Positions 12,799 through 25,860 of a stretch of 64,000 bases of DNA are shown here, one piece after another (the stretch's first letter is position 1; the number at the start of each line of letters is the position of its first letter). The notes beneath the pieces are model-generated. The model was not told where the DNA came from, made no database searches, and saw only the letters and a list, made by a program, of their open reading frames with translations. The position numbers and the translations under genes were made by a program. Source of the stretch: Polytrichum commune (lineage: Eukaryota > Streptophyta > Polytrichopsida > Polytrichales > Polytrichaceae); the NCBI GenBank assembly GCA_950295325.1, contig OX485805.1:6264501-6328500 (forward strand), in the 5' to 3' direction.

Positions 12799-12890
12799 AT
12801 ATATGTGTTTGTAAAATCTCATTTCTAGTCGTATTGACATCCAATAGATATCAAGACGCACTATATCGTGGCAAATTGGGCCACATAATA
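12799..12890 (+). repeat. copia LTR remnant, right part
   Basis: Continuation of the repeat broken at 11873. The block containing TTCTAGTCGTATTGACATCC aligns with the minus strand near 25505-25560 (CTCTAGTCCTATTGATATTC). Confidence 0.6.
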
Positions 12891-12939
12891 TATTTTTGCT
12901 ACAAGACTAAGAGCAACAATAAAGAGAATCCTAACACAC

Positions 12940-13300
12940 CAAAGATGATTATAATGATATTTTAATATTGTAACATAGAACATATTCAAATGTTATGTGT
13001 AAGTGGATTATGAATTTGGGAGCATTGAACCACATGACTTTTCTAAAGGCAACATTTGAGACACTCAAGATAATTACTCCATGTAATGTATATTTGGATG
13101 ATGACAATATCATGGAAACAATCGAAATGGGTTTCATTGTAGTTGCAGTGATGATGAAAGACAAAATTTTAAAATTTTAAATTAAGGATATCTTCTATAT
13201 ATCCAAGTTGTAAACAAATTTGCTTTTGATGAGCAATTTTCTTGTGAGATAAAGTAAGCATCCTTAGGGTTTCCAAGCCAATGATTTGTTTTCATTCATT
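12940..13300 (+). pseudogene. Ty1/copia protease remnant
   Basis: The plus strand from 12995 reads KWIMNLGALNHMTFLKATF, then ITPCNVYLDDDN, then a GFIVVAVMMKDKI block. This is the copia retropepsin region (family pattern W-I-x-D-S-G-A-S-x-H-M-T...). The catalytic D-S-G is replaced by N-L-G, so the enzyme would be inactive. After a stop, IKDIFYISKL matches the usual I-x-D-V-L-x-V-P-x-L that follows. Gag and zinc knuckle are missing upstream. The order RNase H, LTR, protease implies two copia copies sharing an LTR, or a deletion between them. Confidence 0.75.
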
Positions 13301-16300
13301 TTTAGCTTATAAATAAATTATTATAAAGTTAGAAAGTCTTTGTGAGTGAAAATATCCTAGTTAATCCTACTAAATGTCTAATTAATTTAACTCAAGCTTG
13401 GTTGTCATAGAGTATGCAATTCAAACCCTATTAATATAGTTTCTCCACTGTAACATTATACACGGTGGCCTAAATTTTTTAATATGACCCCTTCAAATTC
13501 CTAATTATTCTAAAGGAAAGCTGGGAATAGGAGGCTTTGGTGAGCTGCCTCACGGAATTGTCTATAAAATCATGTGAGATATTGATAATGAAGCCAGACA
13601 AATCGAACTAGACATATAACTTCAATAAATATTTAGGAATATAAAATTTATAGAGTATGAACAGTCTAGAATGTCGGGGTGAAGCTACAAATCCAACAAT
13701 ACTACAACATAAGTTGTAATATGGAAATGCTCATAACTTGTAGACAAAATTATGGACTTTCATTAAAACTAATTTTCTTAGAAATAAGACTTTAATAAAT
13801 ATATATCTATATAAGACATATTAGGATTGGACTTAGAAGTATGAAATGGTAAACTTTTGAAATTTTCTATTATATTCAGTCCAAGGTCTCTATCTAATGT
13901 TATATTTTATAGAAATTAATTATAAATCACCAATAAAGGAAGATGGATTAAAATGCAATTTTAATTTTTAAAAATAAAAATTAAATGAACTATAAAAAAT
14001 AAAAATAAAGAGAACAACCTCTCTCCCTCTTATCACTTAAGACTACGAAGTAAATTAAATGACATGTCCTTCAACCAAGAGTGAGGTTGATAAAGGTCAA
14101 AAGCAAATGAAGTTGAAGGATTATAAACTTCCAAAGATCCGAGACCGAAATTGAAGAGTAAGAAATAATTCAATAGAAATTTTACACTCTCTTAAGTAGG
14201 GTTCTCTCACGTGATGGAAGGTTGAATTTTTCGTTGAGTTTGTTTCACCACGTTCCATTTGCATTGGATCCTTATCGTAAAAACTTCACTGTAAGCCATC
14301 ATATTGGCTCACAATTTAGTTGTAGGTAATTTAATAGAAAAAAATATTTAATTAGAGTAGTTCATTGGTTTGTTTAATATTTAGCCCTTTGAAGTGTGAT
14401 TTGTATATATAAAGTAGGAAGTTATTGAAAAACTTAGACAAATGTGTTGAACCGCAAAGTACACATGAAAGTGTAAGATTGATTGAGAATCTCAACTAAA
14501 TTAGTGGAACTAAAAAAATTTAAACATTAGGTGGTAGTCTAAGTAGAAAAAAATGAAAGTTAATGGTAGAAACTTTAGAAATTTTAGATAAGAGAATATG
14601 TTTCCTCTCTCATCTTTTTCTTTTCTTCCTTCTATTCTCTCTCTCTTTCTTTCTTTCTTTTTCTTTTTGTCATCATGTTCTTTAACCTTTGTCATCTCTC
14701 TCACCCCTATTAGGGTTTATGTCTTTGATGATTCACTCTCTTGTGTGGTGTGTCTCTTGAGGAGTTAGAGGAAAATATAGGAAGTATGTATATTTATGGA
14801 GGGGGATTATAGAATGTAGTAGGTTTAAAATATGGATAGAGGCATCTTGAGGTATGTGAGGATAGATATGTGAAGAAAGTAAGAAAAAAATAAATTTGGG
14901 GAAGATTTCACCAAAACAATGGAAGTGTTGACTTTAAGGGCAATGGTGATTGACTGGAGGCAAGGCTTGAAGAGCCCCTTAAAGGAAATGAGCATATTGA
15001 AGTTGGTTTTCCAACAAGCCTAAACTCCTTATAAGAGGTGTACAAGGAGGGAGTTATGACATATTACCAAGACAACGTATTGCTGGAGGCGATCGAACAA
15101 CGCTGACTTTGGGAGGTGATTATGAGTTATTGCTGGTGATTCTTAAAAAGATCTTTGGAGAGGATGAGCAATTTGAAGTTAGCTTTCTAAAGAATCTAAT
15201 TTTTCCTTCATTTGATCAAGAATAAAAGAGTCAAATAAGCAGAGGTATGTTTGCTGGGATGGCGATTTTTGAAAAAGAATATGAAGAATGAACTTTGACG
15301 AGCCATATTTCCCAATTGGAGGAAAATCAAAAACTGTAATTTTGATCAATTAAGCTTCATCAAGTTAGCTTCCATAAAGCCTTGCATAATTCAATCAGAG
15401 CAAGGACAAAGGACAAACAATCATTTTAATGACCAATGGTCTAGCTACCTTAGTTAAGGTTGTTTATTCATCGCATTAATTTATTTTCTTATGATTTTGA
15501 TCACAAATTAAATACTTATGTGTACTTTCTATATTTAGGAGTTTATGCATGTATGATTGTGTATGCATGAATGTATCTTCTTATTTTATTCTTAGTTAAG
15601 AGTCTATTGCTTGGAAGGGTTATAGATCTTCATTCTTGACTGACCCATTTCTAGGGATTGTTCGCCTTGCGGGGTGAATGGCTCATAGTCACAGTCGATT
15701 TTTCTATCCAATCGTTTTTTTTTTCCTCTGTGTTATCAAAAAACACTTGTTAAAATTGAATCCAACATTGTCAAGGTGAATCGGCTAAGTCCAAAGACAT
15801 TTTCAATAAAAAAAATATCGTTCACTTCACTCGTTTGATCATTGTGATGTGTTGTCACCCTGGATCCTCCGAATATCTTAAATTTTAATCCTTCTTAATT
15901 ACTTATTCTTTGACTTTAGCTTAGTTAATCTTAATAAGTTCATCTAATGATTTTTTGATGCTCGTTGTCTCAAATTTTTATTTACTAAGGTAATTGGTAA
16001 ATCTAAATTTCTCCAACCAACCCAATTTTTTCTATATAATTCTTATTAACCAATATTATTAGGTTAATTGATAAAGAAATCAATTTAACCTTTCACATTT
16101 TTATTGAGCGAGTTGAAATTATAATTAAATCTAAACGATTGCAATGGGACTACATAAAAGTAATTTATAAAAAATAAAATTTACCAAGGTGTATAGAGCG
16201 AATGTGGCTAATTTAGGACATTTATCAAAAAAACACTATGCATTTGACCTTCGGTATCGTCAACTTGGGTATTTGAATGTGAAGAGTTTTCATGCATTTC

Positions 16301-17216
16301 AAAACATAATGAGATAAAATTTGGTAAAATTCATTGTCTTGTATTTCCATCAATTTGTGAAGTATGCATTGATGGGCAATAACTATGGTAGTGTTTCCTA
16401 ACAAAGGGGGAATGCGAGAAATTTAGCCTTTGAAGGTAGCACATTTGAACGTATTCGGTCGTACGAGAGATGTTGTATTCATAGATGATAGCACAAGTAT
16501 ATGGAGTGATTTGGAAACGCGTCCAAAGTGGAGAAATAAGCTAGGGGTTGCTGCAACCTTGATTTCTTGCACTGAACCCAACACAACCCTAGGATGGTTA
16601 ACAAATTGTGAGCATTTAGTCCAATTCCCTTTAAGCAGGTGTATGTTTGGTGTATGCTCATTGATCTACACCTAACCAACACCACTCAAATGTCTTTGTT
16701 CGATTAAGAAAAAAATGTGACCATGAAACGTGCAAGGTCCACTTACCTTATATATTATTATGGTTATACAATTCATGATCTTTTGCCTCTCACTAATAAT
16801 GTTAAAAATCAAGAATATGTGGGAAGGTTATACTCTAATTTTAAAACCTTCATTTCATTACTTATCTTATGAGGACACCTACATTTGAATGGTATGCAAT
16901 GTGGTGTGGCTTCAAGAATGGATACCAAACAGACATAGGTTTAAAGGAATTGAAATTGCATGCTCAAATTTCAATTATAATCAACATTTTTACCCTCCTC
17001 TCCTTGAATTTGCCCTCCCCTTTGGTAGGTGTTGTGAACAATCACCCTTGTGGTGTCATCCAAATTTCTAGCCATATTGATTGGTGATTCACTATGCTAT
17101 TACACCAGATTTATAGCTACATTGAGTAAAACATTGAATGGGAAGTAGGTTCCATCTAAAAAAACTTTACCAACCTTAAGGAAAAGAAAAGTAAGATGCT
17201 ACACTAATTATTGTAT
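13301..17216. other. AT-rich stretch, nothing recognised
   Basis: Very AT-rich, with a pyrimidine-rich patch near 14605-14700. The part around 16590-16710 belongs to a dispersed repeat also seen at 44990-45120 and, inverted, at 59210-59340 (shared GAGCA..TAGTCCAAT..CTTT and TGTATGTTTGGTG). No genes were recognised. Confidence 0.45.
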
Positions 17217-17472
17217 TTAATGTCATATGGTATTTCATGTCATTATGGTAACTAATCTAATGACACTAAATTGGATGGAAAGTCACTTAGGGACACTTCA
17301 CACAGAAGTCAATATATCAAATAACCCCAACACAACATGTTTGTTTAATGTCATATGGTATTTCATGTCACTATGGTAACTAATCTAATGACACTAAATT
17401 GGATGGAAAGTCACTTAGGGACACTTCACACAGAAGTCAATATATCAAATAACCCCAACACAACATGTTTGT
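17217..17472. repeat. 128-bp tandem duplication, nearly identical
   Basis: Units 17217-17344 and 17345-17472 differ at only one position that I can see (CATTATGG versus CACTATGG). Each unit begins with a block running from GTGTCA-like to TGACAC-like sequence. A diverged relative occurs at about 61718-61775, with GTGTCACAGGG and GAATGACACT. The block may be the end of a short transposon. Confidence 0.9.
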
Positions 17473-20400
17473 GAATGAAATTCACAATCTTGAGATGTCT
17501 TGCTCTTTGCGGTGGGCTACCAATGATCTTACCAAGGCTAAAGGAGTTTTTTAAAAATTACTAATCCCCCTCCCCTTTGGGTCTATGGTTATTTTATCCC
17601 AATTGAATACACCTCAAACTCCGTAATATCAACCTCCATAATGTCACTTACTCTTTAATATCCCAAAACCTTAGGGAACGGATGTTCGTAAATCAAATCC
17701 CACTCCTTATTGTCAAATTTCTTTCCCTTATATCACGAATTTTGTCATTAATGCAAACCACCAAAGAAGTCAACCCACACCCTTGCATTGCGCCATATGT
17801 CAATATGTGGAGTGTCACCTTCTTATTCTTATTCTTCTTCTTTGTCTTCGTCTATGCCACCTTGTTGAATGTTTGTGCATGCATATGCCACATTGCATGG
17901 GAAGGCCAAGTGGAGTGGACCACACCAGACCATTTAATATGTTGCACTATGTGTTATTCCATAATGTCACATGCTACACTAATTCACTAGTATCACGCAT
18001 CCATGTTAACACTACAAAACTCCGTAATATCACGTGCACTTTGGTTGCCACAGGTGTGATACTACAGAGTTTAGAGTGTATCAAGAAGTTAACTTGGGGT
18101 CTCTAATGCTAGTTCCAAAGTCAAGCCAACTTAAGAGATTACTTTTGAGGTGGATTACTTTGACTCACCATTTTCACTTTTAAGTTAAATTGGTGGGGAC
18201 CCAACTCCAAGACCTAGACATCTAAACCTAGCTAAAGTTCTGAACATTCATGAATGCAAACCATTTCACCTGAAGAATGTGCAATCTAAGTATCATATGT
18301 AAGTTAATTTTGAACCAAGCTTGATAGATTATGGGCATTTGGCTATAGCAAATCTTCACAATTCAAACTAGGGTGACCAATGTTTACAATGCATTGGATA
18401 ACTGTGCATATATGTTTTGAAGAAATGAGGTCATAATTGGTCAAATACAAATTTGGCAAGAGGAAATTATCGCGTATGAGCATATCTTTCATTCATTCAA
18501 CATACAATCAACAACATACCTATAAGGAGTTAATTTTTATGTTGGATGGAACTAGGGTGAAAGAGAAGTATGCAATAACTCCATCTCGGCCAAAAATTTT
18601 TGACATAACTTTGATACACTAAAAGTGTTCTCAAGTAACTGGTAAATGGGAAAGTGTTTTGCAAGTCCCTTCTCCAATTAAGTGTGTGTTTGACACGTTC
18701 CCGTTGGTGTACGGTATCATGGCTTATTATATGGATTCATACATTCGAATGTGCAGATATGTGTATTGAGGCCATCATGGGAACCATGGTAACTTAGATC
18801 TTGGGTTGGCCTTTAGGGCCTATTATTGGTGGTGCACATCATATATTTTGGTCAAACCAAATTTTTTGGCCAAAACCACGTGTTGTTACTCATGATTTTT
18901 GACCCGAAATGGGCGGCACCAAAGGCCAAGACGTTAAGCTTTAGTCGACGAAGAGGTTCACCCGTGTGGAGTTCCCTTTTAGGAGTCGGCAATCATGAGG
19001 CATTTTACACACAAAAAGCCAAGTTCGTATAGGTAAGTTATAACCTCAATGGTATCCACTTCCGGGCTTCCACGGGTGGAGGTATTTATTCCGTGTCTCT
19101 TTTAGTGATACGTGAGCTTGGAAAGGTATAAAGATCATCATTCTTCACCTTACAAGGTAGTATCACTCAAATATCGATTTGTCTCGGGTGACTTGGGGTA
19201 GACTCATTTAGGGTCTTCAAAATTAATCCTGGGGCGTCAATTTAACTAAGAGAAGGGAACCTCCGGATTGCATAGTATCCAAATTGCATACTATCTTTAT
19301 ATACCCAAGTGATTTTTTAGGTGAACACTGTTCAAAACCATATCAATTAAGGGCGATTTTATCTAGGTATGAAGGTACGTGCATGGTCTACATACCCCAT
19401 TGATATCAATGGACAAAAATATTGTCAAATACACATACCCTATTTGTATTGAAAAAATGCGAAATCCTCATTATAGATACCATACTGGTATCAAAACATG
19501 ACAGTATCAATTCAACACTAGCTCACACCACATAATGTCATGAAGGGGGAGTTGTGTGGTAAAAAAATGTCCTTTAAAGTTTGTTATTAATTTCTTTCAA
19601 ATGGGTCCCACTATATTGAACTAGTTCTTTGACCCCTGTGAGTTTTTGGATGTTGAAAATCACTAGAGTATACAATGTTTATGTGCATTTTGACCCTCTC
19701 CCAGGTCACAATAAGTGGCACGCAACTTTATCCACTTTTTTCTTCTGACTTTAGTGCAATCAACTTATCAAGTTGTATATGATATGTAAAAAGAAATTGT
19801 TCGAAAAGAATGAATTGAGAGAATGAAAATGACTCCAAAAATGAGAAATGAATGTTGGCACTTTAAAGAGGGTGAATTGGTATAGCACAACGGCCATCAA
19901 ATTTATTGAGCACCTTTGACCAATTTTGTTTTCAAAATAGATCACTTGTTGCCTTCCCTTTGAGCAATACCTTGGAAAGGAGATCCGCCCAACACAAGAC
20001 ACGACCTATTTTTCCTTTACCCAAAGCCAAAGTAGATTACGAATCCCAACCGCACACAACTTTCCTTTCCATTCCCATGGGACCGGCCAATGGGAATGCG
20101 CCACTTGTTTAGCGTTCGAGGAGAGCCCAAGTCATAGATCACCATCATATGATGATGATGGTGTTAAAGTGGATCGCTAAATTCCCACAGTCGACATGGA
20201 AACGGCACTTTAGATGGTTCAAAAACGTACTACGGGCCTTGTACTTAAGAAGTTTTTGTGTATCAACCCCTTCCCAAAAAGTGATGGTCCCCTTGTTCCC
20301 TTGGAAAACAACCATCCCATCTTCCCTTATGCCTTGTGAGGATGCAAAGGGGAACGATGTGAGTGCCTTAGCCCAACCTCGTGGCTTTGTAGGCTTGAGA

Positions 20401-23400
20401 AAATTGAAGCAATCTCGAGTCCATCCTACATCAAACTTGACCCTCCACCATCCTATGTACTCATCATATCTCTTTTTGACCCTTAACCTTTAACTTCTTG
20501 GAGCGTTTTGTGTTTTCATTGGATCGTCTAAAAGGTAAACTTTCTAGAGCTCAATTTTTGGTGTACTTAAAAGAATGTTGTTGATAATAATTTAAGATCA
20601 CATTGATATGCTAGTAATACTTAGTGATTTTCATGATTTGTTTATGATTCATTTAAAGGCATTAAATTTCAAGAAATTGCGATAAATATATGCAATAACA
20701 CTATAGTCCAAACTTTCATTATTGTATGAAGAGTAGATATACACTTTGATGCAAGGAAAGGAGTCCAAAGAAAATTGACAATTTTCAATCAAAATAATGT
20801 GAAGTTACTATATATAAAGATGTATCAACAAAGAGGAAATGTCAGCTCATTCTTGACTTTTGAAAACTCTTGTGAACAATCATCTTGCCATATTGGAATG
20901 GGATCATCACCATTGACAAGAAAATTTGATGCTTGTTGTGACCTTCCTAACACCTTCCTTTTGAATGAATTTGCTTTAAAAAATCATTCATAAGCCCACA
21001 ACCAACCTCTCAGGTTGCTAAGGATTGAAGGCACAAGGTTGTGTTTTAAAATTACATTCCAATGAGATTTAATCCAACATCTTCACAAAATAAGAGTTGT
21101 GAGGCACATCAAAGGGTGGCTAGAGTTTTGTGGGTTCTATGTAAAGTCATCCGTTGGGAAGGTGAAAATGCACAATAGCCTATTCCAACCATTTTGAATT
21201 AAAGATTAATAATTGATATTAGACAACCCAAAATCGTCTAGTGGGGTCTAATCCCTCAACATGTAGGGAGGTGTGTTTGCTAGAGTTCATTAATCCCTAA
21301 GGGATAAGCTTACATAGACACCACCGAGCTTCCACCAACAAGGGGAACATCCATTCATTTCAAACACTAAAATATACGTCCTCCCATTATAATTTTAGAA
21401 TAAATTCATCTTAATTATAGCTCTCACTTTTTGATCTTCTAATGGGAAACTTGATCAAAGTCACTACAATTGCAAAAATTGTAAATGGTGGAAAGTTGAA
21501 AGCGTACTATGATTCTCAAGTGATGAACTTACTCAGCATTTATGTTGAGATGTGACTATTTATGAGATATATAGAAGATAGTGCTAAAACCAACACCTTA
21601 ACATGTTGCACAATTTGTATGCATAAAATTATAAGAATGTCCACCACATTAACATTAGGCTCCCATGTTGGTTTTAGGTCATCTACCAATAAAACCTTAT
21701 AACTTAGGGGTATGGAATCCATATAAGACAAACATAGGTGCATTAGAAATCCTTGTCACAAAGGGTTAACTCGTGTGTAATTCAAGGACTATTCCATGGA
21801 CGCTATGATGGGATGTGCATATTCATGAGATACTCCTCATATTTTAATAATGAAATATACCTATTATATTCTCAAATGAATTTGAATACCCAATTTACTT
21901 CTAATTTGTCATTTGCCAAAGATATTCATATAATGTCTTGAATATGGTAGTAGTACAGAGTTTCAATGCCTAAGATTTTGGTTTGCACGTGACAACCTAC
22001 TATAGGAGATAACCGAATATAAAATTTAAAAATCAACTTGAGTGTGTCACAATGACATGCGTCCAACCTGGAAGACTATTATCCATGATTTTGTATAATG
22101 CGATCTATCACCAATTTGTGTTTCTAAAAATAGCACATACACTATTTTATGATTCCTCCATGTTGTTTCATGGATAAAATACTTGTCATCGTTAGACATA
22201 ATATATGTGCAAATTTGAACAAGAAAATATATAATCAATCATATGTAACTTCATCACTCCAATAAAATGGATTGAAATGAAATGGATATTAAAAGTCTTG
22301 GAAACCAATTGACTTATGGGACTCAAAATGTGGTTCAAACTGGTTTATACCCTACAGTGGGCGGAGTGTTGTGACTTCCATGATATAAAGGTTAATATTG
22401 GCTTGATGGTCCAATTAAAAGGAAGACTTGAGACTCCCTAATACCACATTGGAACATATCCCTAATGGAGTTATACAAGGGACACTCCAACACAATATAC
22501 TATATGATGAAAATTTGCATAATCTTTTATCTCTAGTAATAGGAATACTTGACCAATGATTGTAGCTTTGCAATGCTCCCCTCTTAAAATTTGAAAACAT
22601 ACCACATATTATTACTTCCCAATTGATCATTTATCAAATTTTGAGAATCATAATTTTCGGTATTTTGATGGGGATATGACATAAACATTCGTGTCCTAGC
22701 ATGTAGACAAGTTGGTCCAAGTCTACTTTCTTGAGAATTGCATGCCTATCCATGGGTACTAAGTTACATGCAAGACATGTGAACTCTAAAAGTTAACTTA
22801 CATTAGTACCCCATTTTTCAAGAAGAGAAACAACTCTCTCTAGTTGGAGGATGTTCGTCAAATAGGCATCTCAATGTGTGGGCCATGGATATTTTAGAGA
22901 GTAGAGTTGTCCTATTTTCCTTGTAAGTATTTTGAAGCTCTTTTATCACTGGATCGATACTAGGAAAATGGTCTGGAATACTAAGGGCCTGATCATTGGC
23001 TTAAGTAATCATGGTCTTTATTCTTCTTGGGGTTCTGTGCATTGTGGTTGGGGAGAGGGAATCATCGCATTAAAGCATACCTCTCGTTCATTCAACATAA
23101 AAGCTCTCAAATAGTATATATGCAGCTCGGAGGTTACTTTTTTTGGTTGATTTGACATCAAAATTAGCTTCACAAACCCCCAAATTAGTAGGTTAGGGGT
23201 CATTTGAGATGAGTAGGCAACAAATCTATTGGAGGTCGAGTTTGGTAACTGAAACAATGCTTCATTTCACTTGTCTTTAACCCAAAAGAAGAAGAAGAAG
23301 TTGAAGAAGAAGAAGACCTTTTATGGGACTCATTGGCTACATTCTTTGGGACCATGTATCACATTAGCATAATTCTCCTTTAATTATGGGATCCCCCATT

Positions 23401-23448
23401 TATAGGGAGCATACATGGATGTGTATTATGAACTTTTTGCCAAGCAAT
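17473..23448. other. AT-rich stretch with dispersed repeats
   Basis: No gene was recognised. A short imperfect inverted pair (ACTCCGTAATATCAC near 18018 and GTGATACTACAGAGT near 18055) is present. About 19270-19560 shares blocks such as GCATGGT, ATTATAGATACC and GGTAT with 24440-24760, indicating a dispersed element family. Open frames at 17783-18106 and 20149-20493 carry no motif I recognise. A GAA repeat is at 23288-23313. Confidence 0.45.
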
Positions 23449-23450
23449 TA

Positions 23451-23733
23451 CTCCCTCCGTCCAAAAATGATTGTCCTACTTCGCAGATTTTTTTGTCCCA
23501 AAATGATTGTCCAATTTATCCACTGGCTAATAATTTGAGGCTCAAAATCAAATATTTTCATGCCAAACCTTCTATATCAAAAATTCTTTTAACACATAAA
23601 CTTTCGGGGGCATTTCAAAGTAGTTGTTTTTTCCTATTTTAAGCATCATACTTACAACTACTCAATCAATGCTCAGCAGGCCTTAATCTCGCCAAAGTTA
23701 GAAACATGGACAATCATTTAGGGATGGAGGGAG
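23451..23733. mobile_element. Stowaway-type MITE (Tc1/mariner)
   Basis: A 283-bp element bounded by TA on both sides (23449-23450 and 23734-23735). Its termini are CTCCCTCCGTCC followed by ATGATTGTCC on the left and the inverse GGACAATCAT...GGATGGAGGGAG on the right, about 24 bp with few mismatches. CTCCCTCCGT is the hallmark terminal sequence of plant Stowaway MITEs, which are non-autonomous relatives of mariner transposons. The interior is AT-rich with no coding potential. It would need a transposase encoded elsewhere. Confidence 0.88.
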
Positions 23734-23735
23734 TA

Positions 23736-24830
23736 ATGTTATGATATGTGAACATAAAGTATATTTGTTAAGAATTAGATTATCCGTAAAGTCCCTCAAA
23801 GAGGAATGAAACCGTGGGTTTGATCCTTCTTTGAGAAACTTTATAATAAGAGCTTGTTAGCTCATCATACATTGGAGCAAATTTTGGGACCTCCTCTTCC
23901 CACCTCTCAAACTCTGAGAGAATGTAAAATAAGGTATGCGCACGGCACCCGCCATCTTAAATCCTAAATTGACCCATGCAAGAAGTTTTTCTAACTTGGC
24001 CCACCCATCCTAGCAAGACAAGCTAAAAAGTTGGTTTTCAACTCATTATGTATGGTAATTTAAGCATTTTCAAAAAATTGGGTGACTTTGTGTTAATTTT
24101 CATAAACTCGAGTTTTGGGACTAACCCCATGGTTTCATCTCGTTTTACTTTTACAAATAACTCTATTATTCCAACACTTTGCCAACTATTGAAAACCCAT
24201 AATTTGAGGTGCCTACAAAGGTGGAAGTAGCGTGAAAGTAAGTCATTATAGAACCATCGTATTGAAATGACAAGAGCTAATGCATATTGGTTCATTGTAC
24301 ATTTAGCTCAAGTTGACCATTCAATACCCTTTGTAGGTGAATGCATGATATCAATAATTCACATAAGTAAAGGTATAAAAGACCCTACCCATGGATATCG
24401 AAAGTGTAAATCCAATCAAAATATTGATATCTAGCGGGTATGTCAAGGTGAGAGAATCTTTGTATATCCAAGTTACTAAGTTGAGTTTATACCATTCTAA
24501 ACCACATTGATAGTAGGGCAATTTTGCATGGGTGCGATGGTTTTTGCATGGTATAGACCCGAATGGCATAAATAATAAGATAAAATAGAGTCAAATATTC
24601 ATATTGTTACTACTATCAATAAAAAAGAAATCCACATTATAGATACCCATATGGTATAAAAAAGGAAAGTTAATGAAAAAACGATACTAGACCAACATTG
24701 GTCACAACTTACTATCATCTCTTGGTACACTAGACTGCACCTTGACCACCACCTCATGTCATCAATTGGGCCCACCATTCAACATGAAGATTCTTATAAA
24801 TTTTGATAACATGTACGTTCTAATAATTTT
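23736..24830. other. AT-rich stretch, dispersed repeat
   Basis: About 24440-24760 is related to 19270-19560, as described for that stretch. No gene, RNA or terminus was recognised. Confidence 0.45.
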
Positions 24831-24976
24831 CATAACATTACTCAGCTGATGAGTTGTGTTCATGGGCCCCGCAATAAATTCAAGAATAAAGCCTCCGGAT
24901 GTCGGAATCACAATGCTTGAGATTGAATCTAAAGGCAAGGCAATTGAACACAACTCATCAGCTGAGTAATGTTATG
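24831..24976. repeat. perfect 32-bp inverted repeat
   Basis: The arms 24831-24862 and 24945-24976 are exact reverse complements, starting CATAACATTACTCAGCTGAT on the left. The 82-bp spacer shows no obvious symmetry. The arms stop abruptly with no clear flanking duplication. Perfect arms in otherwise decayed DNA point to a recent inverted duplication, a small foldback element or a structure maintained by conversion. Confidence 0.9.
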
Positions 24977-25500
24977 TTGTTTCATTTGAAGGAGGAAGAT
25001 ACTTTAAATTGTGTTTGACACTCATAGAAGGTAACCAAGACATGATTGATGAGGCAAGTTTTCTTTCCCATGGGTATCTATTGTTGTAGGCATAACATGT
25101 CTTTAGCATTTTGAGGAATACCTCAGACCGATACACTCAGAAAATAACATTCAAGTTCAATATGAGGGACATCCATCATGCGGCCAATGAACTCTCACCC
25201 CTTCATATCGACATATGACTCGAAGATTGAATTATAAAAATGTTTTTCTATTATTATTATTGCTAATTCATCCAAATTTTACAATTCATGCCTCTATAAG
25301 GCCCATGAATCTATGTGCTACATATCAAGTTATGCACAATGAACAAACGAAAGCTATATGAGTAATTTATAGTGCTAGTGATCAATGTAACAAAGAAATG
25401 ACGCCATACTTGTGAGAAATCTAGATCCCTTCAAACATGATATCTATTAGTGCAAAAACTTCCACATGAGATTTATTGACCCCCCCCTCCCCCCAATTCC
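24977..25500. other. AT-rich stretch, nothing recognised
   Basis: No coding or repeat signature, apart from a C-rich tract at about 25480-25495 that on the minus strand resembles a polypurine tract beside the copia-end repeat. Confidence 0.45.
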
Positions 25501-25860
25501 TCAAAAGCCCCAACAACTCATGGACTATTGAATATCAATAGGACTAGAGATAATATTGCACAAGCATATAAATATACACAAAGGCGTGTGAACAATGCTT
25601 GGAGTGAGATGATCTCATGCTCTCCTTGCTTTGTCTTTTTTTTTTTTCCTTCTTTTCATTGGTTCATACAAATAATATGGGACAACTCTTATCCCTCTTT
25701 GAACTAGGATTATAGACTTATTCTAATCTTATTCTTTCTCATGCCTTTCCCATTATATTTCTATTGACTACAATCAATCTAATGCTCTACCTTCTACATG
25801 AATCAAGTAGGATTACATGAAGGACATTGAAGTTGAGATGCCAATCGTTATGCATTAACC
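25501..25860 (-). repeat. inverted copy of the copia-end repeat
   Basis: Read on the minus strand, this matches 11630-11873 plus 12799-12850 in order. Shared blocks are GGTAGAGCATTAGATTG, GTCAATAGAAAT, AATAAG.TTAGAATAAG, CATGAGA.CATCTCACTCC and the CCTTTGTGT run leading to TCTAGTC.TATTGA. It lacks the 925-bp solo LTR present in the first copy, so it serves as the empty-site control for that insertion. The upstream coding part is not recognisable here. Confidence 0.65.

Noticed and set aside
20149-20493. 114-codon plus-strand frame
   Set aside because: No conserved motif recognised and no transposon context; kept only as part of an unassigned stretch.
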